64,000 nucleotides of DNA from Physcomitrium patens (taxonomy: Eukaryota; Streptophyta; Bryopsida; Funariales; Funariaceae): NCBI RefSeq assembly GCF_000002425.4, contig NC_037275.1, forward strand, positions 12,693,715-12,757,714, given 5' to 3'. Below, in pieces: positions 12,692-23,424 of this stretch. The translations under genes were made by a program, and so were the position numbers. The notes under the pieces were generated by a model. The model was given only the letters and a program-made list of their open reading frames with translations. It made no database searches and was not told the DNA's origin. How positions within the stretch are numbered: position 1 is the first letter of the stretch; each line of letters opens with the position of its first letter.

Positions 12692-12975
12692 TAGATTTGA
12701 AGTAAAAAAGAATTTTTGGTGAATTTTTAGTGTGAGGGAGTCGACTACCTTTGCAGTTTGGATCAATCGAGTTTGAAAAGGCATTTCTCAATTCTTTGAT
12801 AATTGACTTCATTTAAAATTTTGGAAGCATCAAGCTTTATAAGTTAAACTCTAGAAGGCACATTTTTTGTTGGATTTGAAGACAATCTGAATTTTTAGTG
12901 AATTTCTAAGTGAAGAGGGTTGGTCGCCATGGTAGTTTGGATCAATCAACTTCAAAAGAAGAATTCTCACGATTG
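12692..12975 (+). repeat. Degenerate tandem duplication, period about 180 bp
   Basis: Two units begin with GATTTGAAG and share GAATTTTT(G/A)GTGAATTT and CAGTTTGGATCAATC-type blocks, then diverge. They start near 12692 and 12872. The array lies just upstream of the Gypsy-A 5' LTR, and no function can be assigned. Confidence 0.6.
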
Positions 12976-13117
12976 GATCACTAGATTGCAACGAAATTTA
13001 TTGGATAAGAAGTGCCTTCAAGTTAGCCTTGCAACAAGCTAAAAATCAAAGTTGATTACAAATTTTGTAAAATTTTGGAATAAAAGGGGGTTGCTGCCTT
13101 CAATCCTTGCTTGTTGT

Positions 13118-13678
13118 TGTCATGAACATACACATATAAGCTAGTAATTACATATATAAATAAGTAGAAGTAAGTAAAAGTAGATAAAAAGAAGTTAATT
13201 TTATTGTATTTGATATAGAAGCTTCTTAAAAGCTTCATAGATGCTGCTTTTACTTCATAGGTGTCTTTAATTAACTTTTTGGATTAGAAACGTGGTCAAC
13301 AAGTTAGCCATGTGCCACACATGTTGTTAGCTTGAAGACCAAGCTAACTATGTGGCCCACACATAGAAAAATTTGCCTTGTAAGTCAAGGCAAGTGTCCT
13401 ACAAAGTCAATACATATTGGAGGTCCTATAGAACATTGCCATATAGTCCCTAGTTAGATAGTATATATAGAGACAAGAGTGAAGCATTCTTCACTCTTGA
13501 CAACTTCTTTCTTATTTCTAGTCTAGTTTCAAGAGTCGTCATGTTTTCTAGTCTTTAGCAATAGCCATTCTAGTTCAATATATTATCACTTTTGAGTGAT
13601 TTCTAAGTATTTTTAACTGATACAAGAGTATATTGAGATTATCTTTCTTTGGAGTTCATGTCTTTGATAGTTTTGACA
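13118..13678 (+). repeat. Gypsy-A 5' LTR
   Basis: 561 bp with inverted ends TGTCA...TGACA. It aligns along its length with 27662-28220. The stretch around 13465-13475 (AGTATATATAGAGA) could be the promoter TATA box of the LTR. Confidence 0.85.
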
Positions 13679-13906
13679 AGAGTGCTAACATATTGTTTCT
13701 GTCTTGTTCTAGAAGTGAGTGGATTACCCCACTTCTATTATTGTATTTTGAAAGTTGCCGACTATCCACCTTTAAATAAAAAATCTTGTTTTCTAATATT
13801 GACTTTTTCCTTAAAGAGAGTAGATTACCCATCTTTGTGGAATTTGGTTTTAGAGGTTGCGGATTACCTTCTTCTTATTTAACTTTTGAATTCATTTGAA
13901 TTATCT

Positions 13907-14900
13907 ATGGAAGAAAAAATCATGGATGCTATACTTGATTGAAGTGAAAATAGATTTGCAACTATTGCAGATCTTCATGAGCTTATTAATATTCTTAGGA
14001 CCAAAATTTCACGCATCACCAACACCAACCATGGAAGCACTATTCCTACTACTATAGAAGAAGTTTAGAGTCTACGCCAAGAAGTTGTGCAGTTGAAGGA
14101 AACAAGTCGATTAGCCTCGCAACCAAATTTGGAGAGTTTTGCTTCTACAAGCTCGAGGGAGGTAAGGATTAGTATGCCTGAAAAGTTTGACAGAACAAGA
14201 TCAAGATTTCAAGGATTTTTACAACAACTTAAACTCTACTTAAGATTGCATCCTTTCCAATACCATGATGGATTTACTCAAGTTGGATTCATAGGCACAC
14301 TTCTATCTGGAAGTGCTCTCTCTTGATTCATAACTTTGATAAAAAAAGATTCACAACTACTCTATGATTTGAACTCATTCTTGGAAGTATTTATGGCTAC
14401 ATTTGGAGAAAGTAATCAAAAAAAGGTAGTAGAGACCAAGCTTGTATCACTACGACAAGGATCACGTTCAGCCACCATGTATGTCGCTGAATTCCAAAAT
14501 CTTGCTTGTGATGTGAACTGGAATGATAAAGCCCTTATCAATCAATTTTGCTATGGATTAAAAGATAATGTCAAAGATTTGTTATTGACAATGCCAAAAA
14601 CAGATTCTTTAGAATAATTCATTGCTCAAGCTATTGCATATGATAATTGTTTATTTGAAAGACGTCAAGAACAAAGATATGGGTGGAGAAGAACAAGTCA
14701 AGACATGGCAATACCTTCTAAGTTTTTGGAAACCTTTCCATCAAAGCCAAAGCCAATACAAATTGATATGGTACGTTTTAAATCCCTCACAGAGCAAGAA
14801 AAGACTCGACGACGTCAAGAGGGCTTATGTCTATATTGAGAAGAAGCTAAACACACTGCTCAATATTATCTAAGGAAGCAACGCAATTACAAAATGAGGA
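13907..14900 (+). pseudogene. Gypsy-A gag remnant
   Basis: The start is the ATG at 13907 (MEEKIMDAI). The frame is then broken by TGA (in D-stop-SENRF), TAG and further stops. The segment 14160-14620 carries the usual gag core (ISMPEKFDR, FQNLACDVNW). A zinc-knuckle remnant lies at 14823-14870 in the pattern C-x2-stop-x4-H-x4-Y: the second Cys has become TGA and the last Cys a Tyr. The protein would have formed the virus-like particle shell. It is not functional. Confidence 0.78.
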
Positions 14901-14961
14901 GTACGATTGCAAAAGAAGACAATGTATCAGAAAACAAGTTCCTCTAACTACAATAGAGACC

Positions 14962-16335
14962 GTGCGGCTGGAATCATGTGCAACACCTAGTCAAGGTCCT
15001 ATTCTCTCCTCAGATCCCTCACCTTGTTTTACAATAGATTTGTGTTCAGGATCCAAAATTCATAAAGTCTTTGCATTATTAGATTCAGGAGCCTCAACTT
15101 GTTTTATAGACGAAGACTTTGTTAAAAAACAAGAAATATTGTTAGTCAAGAAAATCAAACCCGTACATGTGGAAGTCATAGATGGTCATTCGTTGTCTTT
15201 TGGTGATGTTACCCATGAGACTGTTCATTTAGATGTAGTAATTAAAGATCATAATAGTATAGTAATATTCAATGTGATACGATCTCCTTTGAATCCAGTC
15301 ATTTTAAGACTATCCTGGTTAGAAAAGTACAATCTTCAAATAGATTGGATTTCCCGTAACCTTAACTTTCCTAGTAGTTTATTTCAAAATTCTATTAATC
15401 AAGAGGAAATACATAAGTCTAGTGCATCTAAGCCCTTACTAGTATGGGCAAGAGCTTTCATGCATGCAGTCAAAGAGAGGTCATCTTTTGCTATATATGC
15501 CACGTCTATTTCAGATAGTGAAAAGACGTCAAGTGGTATTCCTAGTCAATATCAAGTATTCAAAGATATTTTTGAAAAGAAAAATGTAGATATTCTTCTA
15601 GAACATCGACCTTATGATTGTTCAATTGATCTTGAAGAAGGAGCTCAACTGCCATTTGGACCAATCTATAGTTTATCACAAAACAAGTTGGCTGCACTAA
15701 AGTAGTATATTGACGAGAACTTGCGTAAAAACTTCATACGCCATTCAAAATCTCCAATAGGAGTGCCGATCTTATTTGTGAAGAAAAAAGATGGATCTCT
15801 ACAGATGTGCGTAGACTATCGGGGCCTTAACAAGATCACCATAAAAAATGGATATCCTTTACCTTTGATTTCAAGACTCCCTTATCAACTCAATCAAGCA
15901 AAGATCTACACAAAAATAGATCTACGAGGAGCATACAACTTGATCCGCATCAAAGAAGGAGATGATTGGAAGACTACTTTTCGAACTACATATAGACATT
16001 TTGAATATAATGTCATGCCTTTTGGACTTACAAACGCACTAGCTGCTTTTCAACATCTTATAAATGATGTTTTTTGTGAGTTTTTAGATAATTTTGTCGT
16101 TTGTTATTTAGATGACATTCTAATCTATTCTAAGAATACAAAAGAACATGAACTCCATGTTCGTTGTGTATTACAAAAACTAAAAGATGCAGGATTATAT
16201 GCCAAGTTGGAAAAGTGTGTATTTTATACTACTCAAGTTGATTTTTTAGGATACATCATTTCTAACGAAGGCCTGATGATGGATCCCAAGAAAGTCCAGA
16301 CTATCATAGATTGGAAGATTTCAAGAACAGTATGA
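14962..16335 (+). pseudogene. Gypsy-A protease and reverse transcriptase remnant
   Basis: The aspartic protease has the active-site motif LLDSGAS near 15083. It is followed, after a TAG at about 15703, by the reverse transcriptase: [21 protein letters not shown], then [17 protein letters not shown] and YLDDILIYS, the last being the metal-binding YxDD box. The two parts share one frame apart from that stop. The RT block is the best preserved part of the element. A TGA after ISRTV near 16333 ends the open stretch. Confidence 0.85.
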
Positions 16336-17972
16336 GATGTGCAATGCTTTTTGGGCTTTGCAAATTACTATCGAATCTTTATCAAGAACTTTTCATAAGT
16401 TACAGCTCTACTTATGTATTTGACTTGTAAAGATAAATTTGAGTGGAGTAAAGAAGGTGAAGTAGCGTTTGATGCTTTAAAGAAGGAATTTACTTCTATA
16501 CCAATCTTGTATCGCATCAACTTCTCTAAGGCATTTTTTATGGAAACAGATGCATCAGACTTTACCTTGGGTGCCGTTTTGTCACAAATGGGAGCAAATG
16601 ACAAGCTCCATTTAGTAGCTTTCTATTCCAAGAAATTTTTAGTAGTCGAGATTAACTATGAAATCCACGATAAAGAGCTTCTTGCAATTGTGGATTCATT
16701 TCAAGAATGGCATCATTATCTAAAAAGCACCTCAAGTCCAATCTCCGTGTACACGGATTATAAGAACCTCAAGTATTTCATGTCAGCACTCGTATTAAAT
16801 CGTCGTCAAGTTTGTTGAAACATGTCTTTATCAAGATTTGAGTTTATCATCACTTATTGACTAGAAAAATAATAAGGTTTGTCTGATGCCTTATCTAGAT
16901 GTTCTTATCTTGTACCAAAAGAAAGAGATGCAGCTTTTGGGCAACAACGAATGGTTCTCTTGAAGCTGGAGCAATTTCATCTTTGAGCAATAAAATCAAC
17001 ATTGACTGTTGATTTAACTTTTCTCAAGCAAGTCCAGTTAAGTATGTCTTCAGACCCTCTAGTTCACGATATTATAAATAATTCTTCTAAATCTCATGAT
17101 CCCTCTAAATTCGAGTTCAAGAACAATCTACTCTATTTTGAAGGATGCCTATATTTTCCAAAGGAGAAGCACGTTCACATGTTCTTCAAGCTCATCACGA
17201 CATTCTAGCACCATGACATTTTGGGTACAATAAGACTTTGGAACTGATATCTATCGATTTTTGGTGGCCTCAAATGTGGAAGGTAGTCAAAGATTTTGTA
17301 TAATCATGTGATGTTTGCTCAAGATCAAAAACTCCTCGTCATCGACCTTTTAGACTTCTTCAGCCATTACCCATTCCAGAACAACCATGGTCTTCTGTTT
17401 CTATGCACTTCATCACAGCTCTTCCAAACTCAGGTTCTTATGACTCTATATTTGAGATAGTAGATCGCTTCACTAAGATGGCACATTTTGTGCCATGTAC
17501 AAAATCTATCATGGGTGAAGAAACAGCTAAGCTTTTTATTGGTAATATCTATCGCTATCATGGATTATCAAAGGATATTATATCATATAGGGGAACTCAA
17601 TTTGTATCAAGATTTTGGAGAATCCTTTTTAAGAATTTATAAGTGGATATAAAACTATCTTCGACTTTTCATCTTCAAATTGACGGACAGACAGAGTGCG
17701 TAAATCAAGTCTTGGAACAATACTTAAGATGTACCATCAACTATCAACAAGATGATTGGACAACTCTTCTGCCATTAGCAGAGTTTGCTTATAATAATAC
17801 GATGTGTTCTTCTATGCAACAAACACCTTTCTTTGCCAATTATGGTTATCATCCACGACTTGACATGTTTGATTTCTCAAAAGTTAATAATCATGTGGCA
17901 GAAGATATAACAAATCGGTTGTCAGAGTTACATGCAATAATGAAGGCGCAATTAAAAGAAGCTCAAGAATGA
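16336..17972 (+). pseudogene. Gypsy-A RNase H and integrase remnant
   Basis: RNase H is visible at 16414-16818 (FMETDASDFTLGAVLSQ, HDKELLAIV, VYTDYKNLKYF). The integrase zinc finger region near 17210-17340 is scrambled by frame breaks. The integrase core runs 17403-17972: VDRFTKMAHFVP, then ISYRGTQF where chromoviruses have a D in place of this Y, then DGQTECVNQ. The second catalytic Asp is therefore lost, which by itself would inactivate the enzyme. Several stops interrupt the frame (for example TAA at about 17640). Confidence 0.82.
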
Positions 17973-18020
17973 CAAAAGATAAATGCGGATGTCTATCGAA
18001 AGGAACAACCACCATTCGAC

Positions 18021-18456
18021 ATGGGTGATAAGCTATGGTTACTTCATCACAATATCAAGACCACTTGTTCTTGTGACAAGTTGGATTATCGAAGGCTTGG
18101 ACTATTTTCTATTTCTGCACAAATCAATGCAGTTGCATATCGTTTACATATATCGAAGTCAATGAAAATCCATCTAGTATTTCATGTGTCTCTTCTTGAC
18201 CCATACAAGATAGTGGACATAATAAGAAGAAAAAAAACTCCACCTCCTTCTATAGAAGTGAACAATAATGAAGAGTTTGAAGTGGAAGAAGTCTTAGATT
18301 TAAGGCGGTGCCAAAATAAATTAGAATATCTTATCCATTGGCATAGATATGATATTAGTAAACGCACATGGGAGCCAGTAAAGAATCTTGTAAATACAAG
18401 AAAGGTGGTGGAGGCTTTTTATTGACGACATCCATCAAAACCAAGATAAAAATCTT
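18021..18456 (+). pseudogene. Gypsy-A integrase C-terminus and chromodomain
   Basis: The frame continues to a chromodomain at about 18280-18425: FEVEEVLDLR, LEYLIHWHRYD, TWEPVKNL. The TGA at 18423 is followed in frame by R-H-P-S-K-P-R, the usual tail of such chromodomains, so the original stop was probably the TAA near 18453 and the TGA is a mutated Arg codon. The chromodomain is what places the element among chromoviruses. Confidence 0.85.
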
Positions 18457-18536
18457 CTTTATAAAAGAATCAAGATCTTGACAAGATAACAATCTACTTT
18501 CAATCCTTGTTTGTAGCTTCTTTTTAGTTGTGACGC

Positions 18537-19870
18537 TGTCGTATAACGTGCTTTCCTGCTCGAGAACGCGCCGGGCGTCTGGCTGTAGAAGGTAGTATGG
18601 AGATTCGCCGATAGTCAAGCAGTCTATCAGTTTTTGACTGCTGGAATATAAACGACTGCAACAATGTACCGTAAATCTATACGGATGCTCTTTGACTGCT
18701 TGTTGAAGTCTTTTTTTTGCCCCAGCCGATAGTTCTCTAGACATTACAGAGAACCCCGAACAACCCAAACTGTTAATCTTCAATATCCCTTTGTACTTAC
18801 GATCTTGTATCCACTGACTATCCTGTTAGATTAACCCAATAAATTTCATTCATTCCGCATACTCAATCCTATAGACACCCCTTTAATCCTTCAATCACAG
18901 ACGTAACTCGATTTTACAAAACAGTCAAGAGTATTCAAACCCACTTCATTTAAAAATCCCGATTCACCATTACAACACTAACTTCAGCAGCGATTGCCTC
19001 AGTCTTCCCAAAACTCTATGAAGAAGAAAAATCCAAATTCTATGTCTTTCCTTCCCCGACCCGAAGCATGAAGCTCTTCTCTCTAATTCCCTTGATCTTC
19101 AAAAAACCTCCAATGAAACCGAACTAGTAACCTTGCAAAAGCTTGAAAACTCGCTCCCCCCCGATTCCCCGAAAGAAAAAAACCTCCCCCCTCAAAATTA
19201 TATCCCCCCTAACCTTATCCTCTGAATTTCTTCAATCTTCCGTCTTAGATCCAGAATTGGCTCCCACCTCAAGCTTGGATCCGAAATTGGCTCTCGCCGT
19301 CAAGCTTTCTCCTCCGTTTTTACCTTTAAGAAATCCATTTACCGAAAACAACGTTCCCTGAAACGGCACAGAGAACAGGACAGCCTGAAACAGAATCGAA
19401 CCCCGTAATCGGTACCACATTGAGTCGCCCGACCAATTCAGGTCCTATATTAGGAAAGATGCCCGTAGTAACCTGGATGTTCCCGTAATTGGGTCAAATT
19501 GGTCCTCGCGTCAGATTGGCTAAGATCCGTAATAAGACCTGGATTTCCCGTAATTAGACTGCATTGGGTTGACCGGCCAATTCAGGTCTCATATTGGATA
19601 AGAGGACCCGGATTGGATTATCAAAATTGGATCCAATTGGCTCCTCGAACCCGTCGTGTGAATTGGTCCTTCTCTTCCTGCTGACTCCCGTTATTGGAAT
19701 CGAATGGAGCATTTCAGTATGCCCCGGCTGACTGTAACAGAGTGACTGAACCTGACCACTCAGTATTTGTACTGGAGTTGGTCGATGCTCCCAATATTCG
19801 AGGTAACTGAATATTAATAAAATTCTCCTTTCTTTTTATTTTCACTGTATACTCGTGTTACAACACGACA
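18537..19870 (-). repeat. Gypsy-B1 3' LTR
   Basis: 1334 bp, the same length as its partner at 25853-27186. The 5' end on the sense strand holds the palindrome TCGTGTTGTAACACGA. The purine tract directly before it on the sense strand (19871-19882, AGAGGGGGTGGA) fits the polypurine tract. Around 19420-19640 it contains internal near-repeats built on CCAATTCAGGTC and TTCCCGTAATT. Confidence 0.92.
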
Positions 19871-19932
19871 TCCACCCCCTCTGAACTTGTGCATCCTCCG
19901 GTATGCACCAATTTACCCAATTGCTGTTTGAT

Positions 19933-22900
19933 TCAGAATATATCCCCTACGTCTTTGTCCAGTTCGTCTTCGTCACCTTCATTATCCATATCACTTTCAT
20001 CTTCTTGCTGCGGAATCTCTATACCTTCATTAAGGTCTTCCATATTCATCTCTGCGTATCTTCATTTAAATATTTTTACTCGCTTCCCTGCAATTGGTAT
20101 TTTCAATTTTGTACCATGTAACTCCCGTAATGAATAAGTCGCATTATCATGAACAGTTGTTACAACATATGGTCCAAACTAACGTTTTGAAAATTTCCAC
20201 AAAGTACTATGTTGATTATCCAAACTATTGTCATAAACAAGTACCCAGTCACCTTTTTCGATTGCTTTTGGTCTCAATCGATGTTGCTTATCGAATCGCG
20301 CCTTGTTTTGTAACCTTGCTCTTTTTAACCTTTCCAATGCTATCTGGATATCTTTCGTTCTTTGCTCCAATTGTCGAATCCTAATAGCCAGAAGTTCTTC
20401 TCTTGTCAATCCATCTTCCCATGGTAGCATACTCCAAGTAAGTACCTTTTCTTCAATCGGCATAATTGGTTTTTGACCTGTCATAAGTTCTACTGGCATA
20501 TATCCTGTCACCGAACTATGTGTTGTTCGATCAGCCCATAATGCAAATGGCAAAAGCCGTGGCCACTCTTTAACCTTCCCATTAGAAGCTTTAACCAATG
20601 CTTTCACAATCGGCGGGTGACCGCATTCACTTTTCGCATTCCCTTCCGGATTATAAGCAGTAGTCAGTGATAGTTTAACTCCACATTTTTCAAAGAACTT
20701 ACGAGCTTCTTATGCATTTAATTCTCCACGATCTGCAGTGATTTTTCCTATGCACCCGTAACGGCAAATGACATCTTTAAGCAAAAACCTACAAATCCCC
20801 TCTATAGATTTTGTCCTCAATGCTCTTCCTTCTACTAGATTTGATAAATCTTCACGAGCTAAAACCAAATATCTCATCTGCCATAACCCAACCGACATAA
20901 TAACCAAATCAACAACCCATTTAAAATGAATAGCCAGAGGATACGTAGGATGAAGACCATCTCGATGTCGGATATTAGAATACGATTGACAAATTTCACA
21001 TAACTCTACAAATGAGAGCACATCTCGATACATATTTTTCGACCAATATCGTTCCTTGAGTTTAGCAAAAGTAGCCCAGATTCCTCTATGCCCTGCCCAT
21101 AAACTATCATGAAACTCCTTTAATAATTTTAGTTTTTCTTCCCTTTTGCCTATCACTCGTTGTGGCATCCCAATTCCTTTCTTCGGTCTCTTCTATAAGA
21201 ATCCATCTCGAAGTAAAAATCCATATGCTTTTTTTCTTATTTGTTTGAATTTTTCTGTAAACCAATTCCCCTGCTTAGACAAGGTATTCAAATAATGACC
21301 AATATCCAATAATTCTCCTTCATAAGATTCTTCAAGAAATAGCTTGTCTTCTCTATTGAGATTTGATATTGAATAGAATTTCAATCCGACATCATCAATG
21401 TCTTCAACCATTTCGTCCTCCCTCTCGTATCTTGCTCGAGATAGCATGTCTGCTACTAAATTGTCCTTTCCAGTGATATGCTTAAATTCTGGATTTAGTG
21501 ACTTAATATAAGCAATCCATCTCAACATTGCAATATCTGGCGTTGAACAGTTAATAATCATTCCAAGCAATGGCAAGCAATCTGTTTCAATTACTACTAC
21601 TGCCCCAATCAAATAGTGCTTTTCAGCTTTCATAGCCGAAACGACTCCCCAAAGTTCTCTTTTGACTTGCGAATATGCACGCTGACGAATACTTAAAACT
21701 TTAGCCCCAAATCGAACTGCAAATCTACTCCCATTCAAATCATCTTGATCCACCATCCATCCAACGGCAATTGGACTAGCGTCTACAGTAAGAATCACTG
21801 GTCTATTGCACTTATAATCAACCTTCCTCAATATTGGAGGTGACATCAATAATTTCTTCAATCTTTGTATTGCCTGAATATGCCTTTCTTTCCATTCAAA
21901 TCGGTAACCCTTGCGTAACAGTTCATATAATGGATCCGCTATGTGAGCAAAATGAGGGATCTAGATTCGATAAAATACACATGCATCCAAAAACCTGCGA
22001 ACCTCTGTTAAAGAACCACAATCCTCTTTCATCCTTCCAATTGCATCAACTTTAGTCGGATCTGGTTTTCTTTCGTAAGATCCGCATAAATGTCCAACAA
22101 TTACAACCTCTCGCACTCCAAATACAAACTTCATACCCGATAATGTAAGATGAACTTCTCCAAGCCGAGTTAAAATCTTTTCACAATCTTGTATATGATC
22201 AACAACATATCTGCGACACCCCCTCGTATCTAAAGTTTCATCCTTGTCTCCTTCTCTGCACCCTTTTATAGGAACATCATCCAAAAAAGGCATAGTCTTT
22301 TCCGGAATAAAATCTCTCAATACCTTATTCATCCTATTCATCATATGTGCAACTGAGTTGGTCGCGCCTTGAGGAAGAGTGTACATTCTAACCAATCCAA
22401 GCGGTGTCCTCATCGTTGTCATATCTCTACTTCCTTCGGCAAGTTGAAATTGATCATAACCTGAATACAAATCACCCATTGAATAGATCGCCCTTCCAGC
22501 AAACGCCTCAGCAAATTCATCCACAATAGGTCCAATTCCTACATTCCTAACAGTTACAGCATTCACCGGTTGCATATCTTGAATAAACCGCAGTGACCCA
22601 TTCTTCTTAGGTACCGTAAACCATCGGCTAGAATACGGCGCAAATGAAGGTTCTAATATTTTCATCTTTATCTTTTCTTTCAATAGTTCCACCAATTTAG
22701 GTAAATGTGCCCTCGATACTGGAATCGGTCTTAGATTCCAAGGTACATGCGGTACAGTGAAGATAACCATAGGTGTTATAATATTTGGATCCACACACCC
22801 AATTTCATGAGATTTGAAGGCAAACGATCTACCTTGTTTAGCCAACATCTTTTTGAAGCAAGTAATTTCCTCCGGCAATAAAGAACCATCAGAACCAATC

Positions 22901-23424
22901 TTCAATTCTTCAAAAGTCTCTTCAGTAAACTGATGTCCAATACTCATTGGATCTCTTAAACTTGCTTCTTTTGATGCTTCTCCCATTTGTTCTTTAGAAT
23001 CCTCTGGTAATGGTCCGGCAACAGGCTTTACCTTCTTATCTGCCGTTTTATATCTCGTCTCTACTGTGACTTCTGGTGCTTGAAAAGATTCAAGCATGGT
23101 ATAAACCTCTCTCGAATGAATCTCAACAATCTTATCATTATCCCCTAACCCAATAGATGTAATCAATTCCAATGAATCTTCCAGCCCATTTTCTTCATAA
23201 ACACCAAAAATCCTCTCATCATCTTGCAATGTACCTATCTTGCGTAATTGTCCTTCAATATCATATAATCTTTTTCTTTCTTTTCTTTTAAAATCATCAA
23301 CTTTCTTATACATAATATTTCCATTCTCCAATATACCAATAAAACTCGCATCAAAGGCACCTTCATCTCGCGAGAGTACCTCCTCTTTTGTACCTCCATA
23401 ATCTCGCTTTACAGTGGTACCTCC
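19933..23424 (-). pseudogene. Gypsy-B1 pol: reverse transcriptase, RNase H, integrase
   Basis: Pol lies in the -1 frame relative to gag-protease, overlapping it by about 16 nt. RT: WFTVPKKNGSLRF, IYSMGDLYSGYDQFQLA, LPQGATNS, FLDDVPIKG (FLDD in place of the usual YxDD). RNase H: VILTVDASPIAVGW, RELWGVVSAMKAEK, ETDCLPLLGMI, DNLVADMLSRARY. Integrase: H/H...CEIC zinc finger, FKWVVDLVIM, ITADRGEL, EGNGKSERGH. The C-terminus has WFGPYVVT, a GPY-type module, and an acidic tail ending DVGDIF; there is no chromodomain. Stops include TAG at 21961-21963 (Trp codon in YRI-W-IPHFAH), one near 21191, one near 20707 and one near 20179. About 1163 codons without indels. Confidence 0.86.
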
